The notes: a model not told the origin generated them from the letters alone. Counted from the first letter of the stretch, positions 33,524 through 43,264 are shown. The stretch: 64,000 nucleotides of DNA from Oribacterium sp. P6A1 (GCF_000702885.1 NZ_JNKO01000001.1:62001-126000); one strand, 5' to 3'. Made by a program: numbers and translations.

Positions 33524-34558
33524 TCATCCGAGAAGATTCAACATGGAACCTACTGAATAAGAATTTGAAATACTGTATGGCATACTCCTTGAGAAGTCAT
33601 ACATCAGATTAAAATAGTTCCGACCGATATCATCACCTGAAAGCAGTGAGGACAATCCTCTGCTTACGGCTGAAGCCGATGTGGAGGTCCCGACGATGCT
33701 TGAAACAGATTCCGATAATGTGGTCCTTGCTCTCTCACCTAAGGTGGTTGCGATACCGTACTGACCACCGATCAGTTCACGTGTGGTATCGTAATCATTT
33801 TCGAGAGCACTTCTTAGTCTTGTCTCATCTAATTTGAGGTCACCGTTCTTATCATAAGATAAGCCTACCATACCGAGTACGGTTCCGTTGGCGATCTTTC
33901 CTGACATACGTGAAAGCTGACTCTGTACCCCCGATCCGAGATTCTTTCCTGCGGAAAGTGTCTCCATGGTATTGTTATAAGCTTTCACCATATCCTTCAT
34001 AGCCGAGACAATGTTGTCTTCATCAACACCGGTGTAAATGTTTGTGGTTCCGGTACCTTTCAGCGTCAAGGTCGCATCAGCATTGTCGAGCTTGATGGTG
34101 TTGGACGCGGAAGTATACTGTGTGGTTCTGCCGTTCTCTGTTATGGAATAACGTGCCGGCTCGTCTTTAGTTGCGAGGTTCTGAACATTGACTGTAAAGT
34201 CTTTGGACTTTCTGAGAGAATTCGTTTTGATCTCTGCAACTGCCTCATCAGAGGATCCTAAAGTATACTGTGAGAAAACATTGCCGGATTTGAAATAATT
34301 CAAATTATCCGCTGCTTTTTCTGTATTCTTTACATCACTTTGATATGCACTGAGAAAGGCCTTTGTTTTGTCAACACCGGAGGAGGAAGCGGCTGTAGTA
34401 TTCTGTGTGCCGAGGAACGAGCTGATCCTTGGTGTACTGCCGTAAGCTGATGCCTGATTGATACCGTACTGGTAACGCATCAGCTGGTACATATTGTTAA
34501 GATAGCCCGAATTGTAAAGATCATATGAGCTTATACCGCCGATAGCACTTATAGACAT
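33524..34558 (-). CDS. FliD-like (flagellar hook-associated protein 2) protein, shortened
   Basis: The 344-residue protein has the C-terminal features of FliD: FTVNVQNLATKDE in the middle and YDKNGDLKLDETRLRSALENDYDTTRELI at about 235-265, similar to the conserved FliD C-terminal block, followed by a coiled-coil-prone end. Canonical FliD caps the filament and is longer, with an N-terminal motif not clear here. So this is a divergent or orphan FliD relative. No other flagellar structural gene is nearby. A strong AAGGAGG site is present. Confidence 0.75.
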   Translation of the reverse strand: MSISAIGGISSYDLYNSGYLNNMYQLMRYQYGINQASAYGSTPRISSFLGTQNTTAASSSGVDKTKAFLSAYQSDVKNTEKAADNLNYFKSGNVFSQYTLGSSDEAVAEIKTNSLRKSKDFTVNVQNLATKDEPARYSITENGRTTQYTSASNTIKLDNADATLTLKGTGTTNIYTGVDEDNIVSAMKDMVKAYNNTMETLSAGKNLGSGVQSQLSRMSGKIANGTVLGMVGLSYDKNGDLKLDETRLRSALENDYDTTRELIGGQYGIATTLGERARTTLSESVSSIVGTSTSASAVSRGLSSLLSGDDIGRNYFNLMYDFSRSMPYSISNSYSVGSMLNLLG

Positions 34559-34755
34559 CTTTTGCCTCCTTTCCCTGGATAGTAGGTATATTTCCTTATA
34601 TACCTCATTGTGTTTTCACAAACAGGATAGTCTAAAAAATATAGACTTCTCTATAATTATGGTATCACAATTCTTTTGAAAATACCCTGTGAAAAATACT
34701 TTTATTTAAGGGGTTTGAGGCTCATTATTGACTCTTTTTAAAAGAAATATTTTGC

Positions 34756-34798
34756 ATAAAAAACCACCATCCCAATACATCGATTAGGACGGTGGCGA
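34756..34798 (-). terminator. Terminator of pgi
   Basis: CCACCATCC/GGACGGTGG stem (one mismatch) with TTTTTTATGC on the minus strand, about 30 nt after the stop codon. Confidence 0.75.
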
Positions 34799-34825
34799 TA
34801 TAAACTAATTATGTGAATGTAATAA

Positions 34826-36406
34826 TCAGATGTTCAGAAGCCTGCTGTATGCTGCCAGTGCTCCATCTGTCTCGTGGGCAAGAACCTTCTTTGCAAGAGT
34901 CTTACCGAGCTGAACACCTTCCTGATCGAAGCTGTTGATGTTCCATACAAAGCCCTGGAACATTACCTTGTTCTCAAAGTGAGCAAGAAGTGCGCCAAGT
35001 GCCTTGGGATCAAGCTCGGAACCGACAATGATGCTTGAAGGACGACCGCCCTTGAAGTTCTTATTCAGGTTCTCGTCAGACTTTCCGCATGCAAAGGCAA
35101 CGATCTGGGCAGCAACATTGGCACAAAGCTTCTGCTGGCTGGTGCTGTCCTGAATATCAACATCATTTCTTATCTGGCTGTTTCTGAAGCCTATGAACTG
35201 AAGCGGAACGATATCGGTTCCCTGATGAAGAAGCTGATAGAAGCTGTGCTGTCCGTTTGTTCCAGGCTCACCGAAGATAACAGGTCCTGTAACATAGTCT
35301 ACAGGCTCACCGAAACGGTTTACAGACTTTCCGTTTGACTCCATGTCAAGCTGCTGAAGGTGTGCAGGGAAACGGCTTAATGCCTGTGAGTATGGAAGAA
35401 CCGCTGTGCTTGGATAGCCCAGTACATTTCTCTCATATACACCGATAAGTGCATCAAGCATTGCAGGGTTCTTTAATAGATCACTCTCAGCTGAAAGCTT
35501 GTCCTCTTCTGCTGCTCCCTGAAGGAAATCTGCAAATACCTTTGGTCCGAAGGCAAGTGAAAGAACAGCTCCGCCTACTCCTGATGTGCTTGAATAGCGT
35601 CCGCCGATGTAATCATCCATATAGAAAGCTGTAATGAAATCATCGCTATGTGCAAGAGGTGATGTCTCTGATGTAACTGCGATCATGTGCTTTGCAGGAT
35701 CGAGTCCGGCCTTCCTAAGTGCATCCATAACGAAGGACTGGTTTGTAAGAGTCTCAAGTGTTGTTCCGGACTTTGAAACAAGGATAAAAAGAGAATGTGC
35801 TACATCTATTGAATTAAGTACGGATGAGGCATCGTCAGGATCAACATTGCTGATGAACTTTGCTTCCATCTTGAAGGTGTCATGCTTCTTAGCCCAGTTC
35901 TCAAGTGCGAGATACATAGCGCGGGGACCTAAGTCACTTCCGCCTATACCGATCTGAACTACTGTAGTGAACTTCTCGCCGGAAGCATTGGCAATCTCAC
36001 CTGAATGAACCTTTTCAGCGAACTCTGCGATACGCTTCTGCTCGTTCTCATAAAACTCACGCTTATTTACACCGTCAGCCATTACATCTTTTCCAAGCTG
36101 ACCTCTTGTGAGCTGGTGAAGGACCATACGCTTTTCACCGGTGTTGATAACTTCGCCTTCATAAAGAGCCTGATACTTCTCTGTGAGCTGAGCTTCCTCT
36201 GCAAGCTCCTTGAGAGCTGAAAGGATATCGTCATCAACTTCCTTCGAAGCATAATTGAAGGTAAGACCTGCTGCCATAGGTACAGAGTACTTGCCGACAC
36301 GCTCTGCTCCCTGTGCGCCTGACATGGCTTCCACAAGGTTAAGACGCTTTACTGCCTTAAGCTTTTCATAGGACTTCAGTGTATCGAGATTGTTCCAGTT
36401 GATCAT
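34826..36406 (-). CDS. pgi: Glucose-6-phosphate isomerase
   Basis: It interconverts glucose-6-phosphate and fructose-6-phosphate in glycolysis. The 526 residues carry the PGI signatures: VVQIGIGGSDLGPRAM, VSKSGTTLETLTN, GGRYSSTSGVGG with the catalytic-region Arg, GEPGTNGQHSFYQLLHQG with the catalytic Glu and His, and a C-terminal Lys region SFDQEGVQLGK. It sits in its own transcript with an AAAGGAGG ribosome site and receives the products of the PTS and fructokinase pathways described here. Confidence 0.97.
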   Translation of the reverse strand: MINWNNLDTLKSYEKLKAVKRLNLVEAMSGAQGAERVGKYSVPMAAGLTFNYASKEVDDDILSALKELAEEAQLTEKYQALYEGEVINTGEKRMVLHQLTRGQLGKDVMADGVNKREFYENEQKRIAEFAEKVHSGEIANASGEKFTTVVQIGIGGSDLGPRAMYLALENWAKKHDTFKMEAKFISNVDPDDASSVLNSIDVAHSLFILVSKSGTTLETLTNQSFVMDALRKAGLDPAKHMIAVTSETSPLAHSDDFITAFYMDDYIGGRYSSTSGVGGAVLSLAFGPKVFADFLQGAAEEDKLSAESDLLKNPAMLDALIGVYERNVLGYPSTAVLPYSQALSRFPAHLQQLDMESNGKSVNRFGEPVDYVTGPVIFGEPGTNGQHSFYQLLHQGTDIVPLQFIGFRNSQIRNDVDIQDSTSQQKLCANVAAQIVAFACGKSDENLNKNFKGGRPSSIIVGSELDPKALGALLAHFENKVMFQGFVWNINSFDQEGVQLGKTLAKKVLAHETDGALAAYSRLLNI

Positions 36407-36585
36407 TTAGAGATTCCTCCTTTAACCATACACATATGTATAATTTATCTTTAGACTTTGATAAAAAATCAACGTTTATATTATCACCTTAATTGTGGCA
36501 ATTCGCAAGAAATAATTTTTGATTAAAACAGGTATTTAGGCTACAATTTACCGTGATTCTAAAAGACAATGATTGGAGATTTGTT

Positions 36586-37548
36586 ATGCTGAACAAGAAA
36601 CTGCTTATCATAGGTTCTACATGTGTGGATGTCATCATAAAGCTTGATCATCTTCCTGTAACGGGTGAGGATATGCATCCTGAGTGGCAGCATTTTGCCA
36701 TGGGGGGATGCGCCTATAATGTAAGTCAGGTTCCCTATGGATGCGGTTTTGATGTTACTCTTCTGACTCCTGTGGGAACTCTAGGTGTATACAGCGGTTT
36801 TGTCAGGACAAATCTTTTGAATCAGGGTATAAAAGGACCTGTAACTGTTGAAGGCGCCGGGAATGGATGCTGCTACTGCTTTGTTGAAAAAGACGGTGAA
36901 AGAACCTTTGTATCCCTTCACGGGGTGGAATACAGTTTCCATGAATCATACACGGAAAAGTTAAAGAATCATAGTTTTGAATATACCTATATCTGCGGGC
37001 TCGAGGTTGAGGAAGAGACAGGGTATGAGCTGATTGAGTGGCTTGAGAATCACGTAAACCGTGTATCATCAGATTCCGACGGAATAGATGCCGGCACACT
37101 TGTATATGCCCCCGGGCCGAGGGGAGTCAATATTTCTCCCGACAAAAATGAGCGTATTTTTGCATTGAAACCGGTTCTTCATTTGAATGAAGATGAGGCT
37201 ATTGCTTTAAGCGGTGAGAACACTCCGGAGGCAGCAGCTTCAAGACTTCAGAAAAAGACCGGAAATCTGCTCGTGATAACAATGGGAGAAAAAGGGGTTC
37301 TCTGGATGGAAAAGGACGGATCACTTCACAGGATGCCCTCACGAAAAGTTACTGTGAAAGATACGATAGGCGCCGGTGATTCTCATTGCGGTGCTGTTAT
37401 TACCGGGCTTTCTATGGAATGGAATATGGAAAAGACCATGTCCTTTGCCGGTTTCATATCCGGAGAGGTGGTCAGCAGAGAAGGAGCCGTGCTTCCCTCT
37501 AAGGATATCAAGAATATTTTTGATGATTTAAGTTCCCATATAGATTAA
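36586..37548 (+). CDS. PfkB-family carbohydrate/nucleoside kinase
   Basis: The 320-residue protein has the PfkB fold: an early GSTCVDVIIKLDHLP, an ATP/substrate motif MGGCAYNVSQV, and the C-terminal DTIGAGDSHCGAVITGLS with the catalytic Asp in GAGD. In most PfkB kinases the residue after DS is Phe; here it is His. Substrates in the family include ribose, adenosine, fructose-1-phosphate and pseudouridine; none can be chosen. I use the ATG at 36586 with TTGGAG upstream; an upstream GTG at 36553 lacks one. Confidence 0.88.
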   Translation: MLNKKLLIIGSTCVDVIIKLDHLPVTGEDMHPEWQHFAMGGCAYNVSQVPYGCGFDVTLLTPVGTLGVYSGFVRTNLLNQGIKGPVTVEGAGNGCCYCFVEKDGERTFVSLHGVEYSFHESYTEKLKNHSFEYTYICGLEVEEETGYELIEWLENHVNRVSSDSDGIDAGTLVYAPGPRGVNISPDKNERIFALKPVLHLNEDEAIALSGENTPEAAASRLQKKTGNLLVITMGEKGVLWMEKDGSLHRMPSRKVTVKDTIGAGDSHCGAVITGLSMEWNMEKTMSFAGFISGEVVSREGAVLPSKDIKNIFDDLSSHID

Positions 37549-37559
37549 GTAATAAATCA

Positions 37560-37608
37560 AAAAAAACATCAGCCACCGTTAAATTATAACATGGCTGATG
37601 TTTTTTAT
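37560..37608. terminator. Bidirectional terminator
   Basis: AACATCAGCCA/TGGCTGATGTT stem, 11 bp, A-tract before and T-tract after. Serves the PfkB and ferritin genes, which converge. Confidence 0.85.
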
Positions 37609-37650
37609 TATTCAATTATTTTTTATCTTTGATGTTCCAGTATTATACAA

Positions 37651-38136
37651 TTATTTCCTGGCACTAAGATCCTTATCAAGAAGATAAAGATTCTTCGGCT
37701 TGTCGCCAAGCATCTGAACCTTGGTTATCATATCCCTGGAATTTCTCTCCTCTTCCACCTGCTCTGTTATGAACCAGTTAAGGAAAAGCTGTGTGCGATA
37801 GTCCTTTTCGGAAACAGCTGCATCATAGATCTTGTTTATTTCTTCTGTGATGTAATGCTCATGCTTGTCGGCTTCCTTAACTGCGTCAAGTATGGTCTTG
37901 AACTTGGGGGATGCCTCTTCAATGGCCGTTAAAGGAACATCCTGGTCATTGTCCAAAAGATAATCATAAATCTTTAATGCATGCTCCTGCTCTTCCGCTG
38001 CCTGAGCCCTGTACCATGAGGCAAAGCCCGGGAGATCATTCTGGCTGAAATACTTTGATATTCCGAGATAGAGATATGCGGAATAAAATTCCTTGTTTAC
38101 CTGAGCTGCTAAAAGATCTGCTACTTTTGCGTTCAT
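37651..38136 (-). CDS. ftnA: Ferritin (non-haem, FtnA type)
   Basis: The 161-residue ferritin stores iron as ferric mineral in a 24-mer. Ferroxidase ligands are visible: Glu17 in NKEFYSAYLYL, Glu49/50 and His53 in AEEQEHALKI, and Glu in FITEQVEEERNS with the conserved Gln. It lies directly downstream of the flavodiiron protein gene (94 nt, same strand), a logical iron and oxygen-stress pair. Confidence 0.95.
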   Translation of the reverse strand: MNAKVADLLAAQVNKEFYSAYLYLGISKYFSQNDLPGFASWYRAQAAEEQEHALKIYDYLLDNDQDVPLTAIEEASPKFKTILDAVKEADKHEHYITEEINKIYDAAVSEKDYRTQLFLNWFITEQVEEERNSRDMITKVQMLGDKPKNLYLLDKDLSARK

Positions 38137-38230
38137 AATTGTTCTCCTTCTTTAAATATGTTTTGGACTTTTTTAATTCCTTTGAATTAACTTTATAAAA
38201 CTGTGAATATGATCATCGGTAACGAAATAA

Positions 38231-39427
38231 TCATTTAACGGTTTCTGCCAATGCCTTTGCCAGATCACCAAGACCTGCCAGAGTGTTTTCATCCACGGAA
38301 GATGTTATGGAAATCATAGGCTCCAGAAGATTCATATTCTTCATGGTGCCTAGAAGCTCCGTCATCTTTTTCTTCGCTGAAAGGGCCCAGCTTCCGTTCT
38401 CGATGATTCCCACATTTCTTCCGGAGAGATTGTGGTTTTTGAGATCTGTCAGGAAGGTGTGCATGTTGTCAAATATCTCGGCATTGTAGGTTGCACTGGC
38501 AAATACAAGAGTTCTATACTCAAAGGCTGCCGAAACAAGGTATGAAACCTCAGTTTTGGAAACGTCAAATACCTTCACATCCCTGACTCCCAATTCTGCA
38601 AGTTTCATGGAAAGTATGTCTGCCGCATTTCCTGTGTGACCGTATACCGAACCGTAAAATACAGCAACCGACTTCTTTTCGGGAGTGTATGTTGCCCAGC
38701 ATTTATACAGGTCTATGATTGTATCAAGATTCTTTCTCCAAAGATGTGCATGAAGAGGCAGTATCATTTTCACATCCAGTGATTCCAGTTTTTTCAGAAG
38801 TGCGTTGGTCTGTACTCCGTACTTTCCTACGATATTGGCATAGTATCTTCTTGCTTCATCCTTCCAGTCATGTTCCCAGTCAACTTCATCGGCAAAAATA
38901 TTTCCGCTCATAGCTCCAAAAGCGCCAAAGGCATCTGCCGAGAAAAGGGTTCCGGTTGAAGCATCAAAGCTGACAATGACTTCCGGCCAGTGTACCATGG
39001 CAGCAGTGAAGAAAGTCAGAGTATGTTCACCGAGGGTAAGAGTATCCTTTTCTTTTACGACTACAGCATCAGCTTTTATGTGATAGAACTGATCTATCAT
39101 CTGAATTGCTTTTTGTGATCCTACGATCTTAAGCTTCGGATATCTGAGAAGCAGTTCAGGGATGCAGGAGCAATGATCAGGCTCCATGTGCTGCACCACC
39201 ATATAGTCAAGCTCTCTTCCATCAAGTGCTTTTGTAAGATTGTCAAAGAACTGTCTTGAAACCGCATCATCGATACCATCCATGAGACAGGTTTTGTCAT
39301 CAAGGATAAGGTAATTGTTGTAGGACATGCCATCAGGTGTTGCATAGGCATTTTCAAAAAGTTGAAGTCTTCTGTCCGAAGCTCCGACCCACCATATATC
39401 TTTCTGAACCTCACGTATGTTGTACAT
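38231..39427 (-). CDS. fprA: Flavodiiron protein (FprA-type O2/NO reductase)
   Basis: Residues 1-250 are a beta-lactamase-like di-iron domain with ligands in HMEPDH (His80, Glu82, Asp84, His85) and later VHWPEV, SADAFGAFG and PLHAHLW. Residues 255-398 are a flavodoxin domain beginning VAVFYGSVYGHTGNAAD. The enzyme reduces O2 to water (or NO to N2O) and protects anaerobes. The flavodoxin at 3 kb or rubredoxin could feed it electrons. Upstream GGGAAGGGG gives the ribosome site. Ferritin follows it, perhaps cotranscribed. Confidence 0.96.
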   Translation of the reverse strand: MYNIREVQKDIWWVGASDRRLQLFENAYATPDGMSYNNYLILDDKTCLMDGIDDAVSRQFFDNLTKALDGRELDYMVVQHMEPDHCSCIPELLLRYPKLKIVGSQKAIQMIDQFYHIKADAVVVKEKDTLTLGEHTLTFFTAAMVHWPEVIVSFDASTGTLFSADAFGAFGAMSGNIFADEVDWEHDWKDEARRYYANIVGKYGVQTNALLKKLESLDVKMILPLHAHLWRKNLDTIIDLYKCWATYTPEKKSVAVFYGSVYGHTGNAADILSMKLAELGVRDVKVFDVSKTEVSYLVSAAFEYRTLVFASATYNAEIFDNMHTFLTDLKNHNLSGRNVGIIENGSWALSAKKKMTELLGTMKNMNLLEPMISITSSVDENTLAGLGDLAKALAETVK

Positions 39428-39517
39428 TTAAAACATCCCCTTCCCTTTTTATTTGTATTCATTCAAATCTGTATGTATAAAATCCATGAAAACTATTGCT
39501 TTAATTATAGCCTAAAT

Positions 39518-39572
39518 AAAAAAATCCTGTCATTATTTTTGTGAAATAAATACAAAATAATGGCAGGATAGC
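39518..39572 (-). terminator. Terminator of alpha-galactosidase gene
   Basis: ATCCTGCCATTATTTT/AAAATAATGACAGGAT stem followed by TTTTTTTATTT on the minus strand, about 85 nt after the stop codon. Confidence 0.8.
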
Positions 39573-39657
39573 ATAACATGTTTTGTTGATATGTGATTAA
39601 CCGGAATAAAACAGGTAATTCGAGTAAGGAAAAACTCCCCGGCTGATTAATCGTTGC

Positions 39658-41850
39658 TTAAATTTTAATGAAATGAAGCTGTACTGCAGGATAATCTCCC
39701 TGTGAAAGATTTATGGCGTAGCCTCCGTACATAAGAGCTGCACCGGTGAATGAAAGCCCGGTGCCTTCAAGCTCATAGACTGCTGTTTCATCAAGACCCT
39801 TCAGCTTTACATTTTTGATGTGAGCATTGGCCTCAGGTTTCTTTACAACCATGTTAAGAAGAGCCTCTGATCTGTCAGCTGAAACAAACTCCCAGGCCTT
39901 GTATATCTCATGATCCTCCTTACGGCCGAGTCTAAAGTAGTCTCCTCTCTGAATGAGACTGTAGTATCTTTCAAAGGTCTTTATCTGCTCTTTTATGGTC
40001 TCGCGGTCTTCAACTGATGCCTTAGTTATATCAAGCTCGTAACCGAAGGTTCCCGACATGGCAACTATTCCTCTTGTATTAAGCGGTGTAGTTCTGCCTG
40101 TCTGATGGTTTGGTACGGCTGAAACATGGCTTCCCACTGTACTTACAGGATAGCCGAAGGAACTGCCCTCCTGGATCTCCAGTCTTTCGATGGCATCGGT
40201 GTCATCAGAGCACCAGATCTGCGGACAGTAGTACATCATGCCTGCATCGTAACGTCCGCCGCCACCGGCGCATCCTTCTATCATGAGATCAGGATATGCC
40301 TTCAGTATCCTGTCTAACAGTGAATAGGTTCCCAGTATAAATCTGTGGGCAGCTTCACCCTGGCGGTCAGCAGGAAGATGGTTTGAAAATACATTACTGA
40401 TGCTTCTGTTGAAGTCCCACTTTATATATGAGATGTGAGCGTTTCCGAGAACCTTGCTTATACAGTCGAAAAGGTAGTCAACCACCTCACTGTTGCTCAT
40501 ATCGAGAACCATCTGGTTACGTGACATGGTAGGACGTCTTTCAGGGTCCCTAAGAGCCCATTCAGGATGCTTTCTGAAAAGCTCGGAGTCCTCGTTTATC
40601 ATCTCAGGCTCGAACCAGAGTCCGAACTTCATGTCCATCCTATCAAGCTCGTCGGAGATACGCTTAAGTCCGCCCTGAAGCTTTTTCTCATTGACGAACC
40701 AGTCGCCGAGACCGGAGTTGTCGTCATCACGCTTTCCGAACCATCCGTCATCGAGGACCATCATTTCGATTCCGAGCTCTTTTGCACTTTTTGCTATATC
40801 AAGGATCTTTTCACTGGTGAAATCGAAGTAGGTTGCCTCCCAGTTGTTTATGAGAACAGGCCGTCTCATATCAAGGTACTTTCTGTCACAGACATTCTCA
40901 CGGATTATGTGGTGGTAATTGTGGCTAAGCTCCGTGAGACCCCTGTCAGTAAATGACATGATCACTTCCGGTGTATGGAATGTTTCTCCTGACTGAAGAT
41001 GCCATGAAAAGTTTTCATCATTAATTCCGGAAACTATCCTCACTGCCCCGGCCTGATCCTCTTCTATCTCGAACTTGTGGTTTCCGGAGTACATGAGCAT
41101 CATGCCGTAGCACTCACCTCTGTCTTCATTGGCATCCCTGTCGCAGAGTATTACAAATGGATTTTCATGGTGGCTGCTCATGCCCCGCTTTGAACTGATT
41201 ACAGCTATGTTCTGAGTGAGCCTGTTGCGGGTCATGGAACGCTCCATGCAGTGTCTTCCTGCGAAATGTATCTCATCCCAGCATCCGAAAGGCACGTCAA
41301 GCATTGCGGAAGATGCTTTTCTTAGTTCAATGCTTACATCAGAAACATTAACAAAAGCAGTATGTCTCGTTATGACATCCTTCTCTGGGAATACAGAATA
41401 GTAAAGCTTAAGCTGTAAACCTATTACGCTGTCCTCCAGTGTGATGACAAGAGTTTCTGCCTCTTCACCATACTGTCTTACAGAAGGAATTCCGGGAATC
41501 TCAGGTTTTACTCCGAGTATTTCATGAGACTTGTATCGAAAATCGCAGCTTCTGCTTCCGTTTTCTGAAATGAGATTTACAGAACTTATTCTGTAGTCGC
41601 CGACATTGGAACCGGAGAACTCCTGTGGAAGTACGTCAATTGAACGGCCTCTGTCCAGCCTGTTCTCATAAAGGTTTCCGGAGAAGCCCCTGTCTATAGG
41701 CACTATCTGATAGCTCATATCAGCTCCATGAGTGTTCCTTCCGTAATAATTATGTATGAGAAGGCCGATGTCATCTACCTGCATCTGATATTCGGTGTTC
41801 TTTGTTGTCAGCCTGAAAATCTTTTTTGATTCTTCAAAAGTTATTGCCAT
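39658..41850 (-). CDS. Alpha-galactosidase, GH36
   Basis: The 730-residue enzyme hydrolyses alpha-1,6-galactosides such as raffinose and melibiose. It has an N-terminal beta-supersandwich (about 1-320) and a catalytic barrel with MVLDDGWFGKRDDD, the nucleophile Asp479 in YIKWDFNR and the acid/base Asp549/550 in WCSDDTDA. The length and the CAGGGGRYD motif fit GH36 subgroup I, close to Lactobacillus MelA. No signal peptide, so it acts inside the cell. No transporter or regulator is adjacent. The GGAGGG site is strong. Confidence 0.95.
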   Translation of the reverse strand: MAITFEESKKIFRLTTKNTEYQMQVDDIGLLIHNYYGRNTHGADMSYQIVPIDRGFSGNLYENRLDRGRSIDVLPQEFSGSNVGDYRISSVNLISENGSRSCDFRYKSHEILGVKPEIPGIPSVRQYGEEAETLVITLEDSVIGLQLKLYYSVFPEKDVITRHTAFVNVSDVSIELRKASSAMLDVPFGCWDEIHFAGRHCMERSMTRNRLTQNIAVISSKRGMSSHHENPFVILCDRDANEDRGECYGMMLMYSGNHKFEIEEDQAGAVRIVSGINDENFSWHLQSGETFHTPEVIMSFTDRGLTELSHNYHHIIRENVCDRKYLDMRRPVLINNWEATYFDFTSEKILDIAKSAKELGIEMMVLDDGWFGKRDDDNSGLGDWFVNEKKLQGGLKRISDELDRMDMKFGLWFEPEMINEDSELFRKHPEWALRDPERRPTMSRNQMVLDMSNSEVVDYLFDCISKVLGNAHISYIKWDFNRSISNVFSNHLPADRQGEAAHRFILGTYSLLDRILKAYPDLMIEGCAGGGGRYDAGMMYYCPQIWCSDDTDAIERLEIQEGSSFGYPVSTVGSHVSAVPNHQTGRTTPLNTRGIVAMSGTFGYELDITKASVEDRETIKEQIKTFERYYSLIQRGDYFRLGRKEDHEIYKAWEFVSADRSEALLNMVVKKPEANAHIKNVKLKGLDETAVYELEGTGLSFTGAALMYGGYAINLSQGDYPAVQLHFIKI

Positions 41851-42136
41851 AATATTATCCCTCCGATAGTTTTCAGGTTTCTAAACATGTCATAGGAAAA
41901 GTGTTCAGAAATCCGGCTGCATCCCTATTTCGTGTGCCAGTGATGGATGAGCCATGTACAAGTATACAGGGAGATTTTCGTTATTGAAATCGGATTTTGT
42001 TAAAAAATTTAAGCAAACATTCTACTTAATGTTTCCCTTGATTATGCCTACAGAATCTCAGTCTATTTTAATCTTCAGGTTCATCACACATCTTTATAAG
42101 TTGTTTCTTCGAATAATTTCTTTGACTATAAACAAC
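41851..42136. other. Upstream region of alpha-galactosidase gene
   Basis: AT-rich sequence without coding potential. A GTTGTTT/AAACAAC hairpin lies around 42098-42137, just after the MazF fragment's stop. No recognisable operator was found. Confidence 0.4.
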
Positions 42137-42376
42137 TCAACTGATTTTTTCGGTTGCTCTTTTTATGTAATCTGCGCAGATTTCAAGAAGATCATCAGGT
42201 AGAACTTCTATAACCTTCGCATTTCTACTATTAAGGTCAATGGCTCTTATCTGAAAGGGCAGCATCACTCCTTGGGTTATAGTTCTGCTATCCAATTCGA
42301 TTTCTAACGGATATGTCTTGTTTTTAGTTGTGATTGGAACACAGAGATTGATTAAAGTAAAAAAACGAAACCAAGT
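42137..42376 (-). pseudogene. MazF/PemK-family toxin fragment
   Basis: An 80-codon open frame on the minus strand encodes VPITTKNKTYPLEIELD, GVMLPFQIRAIDL and AKVIEVLPDDLLEICADYI, which match the C-terminal two thirds of MazF/PemK endoribonucleases (the PIT and QIR-ID motifs). There is no start codon in its N-terminal part. The frame opens out of the stem of the YbaK gene's terminator, preceded by an in-frame TAG. No antitoxin gene is adjacent. It is a remnant of a toxin-antitoxin locus. Confidence 0.75.
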
Positions 42377-42400
42377 CTAAAATACTTGATTTCGTTTATA
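42357..42400 (-). terminator. Terminator of ybaK-like gene
   Basis: AAACGAAATCAAGT/ACTTGGTTTCGTTT stem, then TTTTTACT on the minus strand. It overlaps the 5' end of the MazF-like fragment. Confidence 0.85.
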
Positions 42401-42432
42401 TAGTAAAACTGCCAGCTTTTATTTGTAATCAG

Positions 42433-42909
42433 CTAATCATTTTCCCATCCCTTACACACGTCGCACCAGCCTTCAGCTCCTGTAACTGTTTCAAGTTCCG
42501 AAGGCGTCAGTTTAACTGAAGTAAACTCATTGCCTCCGGCAGGATGAACGTATTCAAATCTTTTCATGGATACATCCAGCCAGATCGGAATGTTCTCGGA
42601 CACCGCGAAAGGGCACACTCCGCCAGGTTGAAATCCTGTAATATTCTCCACCTGATCTCTCGGGATCATATGAGGCTTGGTATGGAATAATGTCTTGAAT
42701 TTTGAACTGTTGACCTTGCCATCACCGGCCATCACGACTATTACAGGCTTTTCATTAACGATGAAAGACAATGTTTTTGCTATCTCCGGTTCTGTACATC
42801 CTATCTGCTGTGCCGCATGTTCCACGGTATCTATTGTCTCAGTATGCTCAGTCAGTCTGTCACCAAGATTTTTTGAAACAAGAAACTTTTTCACCTTTTC
42901 GTTCACCAT
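42433..42909 (-). CDS. YbaK/EbsC-family aminoacyl-tRNA deacylase
   Basis: The 158-residue protein belongs to the YbaK/ProX editing family: EHTETIDTVEHAAQQIGC, EIAKTLSFIV with the conserved Lys, GDGKVNSSKFK, and GFQPGGVCPFAV. These domains remove wrongly attached amino acids from tRNA (Cys-tRNA-Pro in YbaK). A C-terminal CDVC pair is an extra. I chose the ATG at 42909 with GGAGTG upstream. Confidence 0.92.
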   Translation of the reverse strand: MVNEKVKKFLVSKNLGDRLTEHTETIDTVEHAAQQIGCTEPEIAKTLSFIVNEKPVIVVMAGDGKVNSSKFKTLFHTKPHMIPRDQVENITGFQPGGVCPFAVSENIPIWLDVSMKRFEYVHPAGGNEFTSVKLTPSELETVTGAEGWCDVCKGWEND

Positions 42910-42966
42910 GCTCAATCACTCCATTCATTATATTCAACCATGAAAGGGACATATTTTGCCCCGCAA

Positions 42967-43004
42967 ACACAAGAGTGAAAAAATTTATTTTTCACTCTTG
43001 TATC
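42967..43004. terminator. Hairpin between ybaK-like gene and pdx remnant
   Basis: CAAGAGTGAAAAA/TTTTTCACTCTTG stem, 13 bp, followed by TATCTTTATT. No intact gene ends here on the plus strand, so it may be the terminator of a lost gene. Confidence 0.6.
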
Positions 43005-43264
43005 TTTATTATCAACTCACTATTCTTTTTCAGCAATTTTATTATTTTTAAGCCCATATGTAAAAAAGAAAATACTTATGGTTGGTTATAATCAATTCCT
43101 TTAATAAAGACCTGTTGTCTTTAGTTCGATTTGTTTCTTCATCTATACTGTTCTGCTTGTTATAACTGATTATATATTAAATTTAGATTTTGGTGATATT
43201 AATATGCTCAGATATATGTAACCATACTAAACATATTAAATATCACACAAGAAAGGGATTTTTT
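43002..43264 (+). other. AT-rich gap upstream of the pyridoxamine kinase remnant
   Basis: No coding potential. An AT-rich stretch around 43165-43190 may contain the old promoter, and AAGAAAGGGA (43250-43259) is a good ribosome site for the ATG at 43265. Confidence 0.35.

Noticed and set aside
41954-42202. 82-codon plus-strand frame upstream of the alpha-galactosidase gene
   Set aside because: Low-complexity hydrophobic translation, no ribosome site, and it overlaps the MazF-like fragment on the other strand, which has clear homology.
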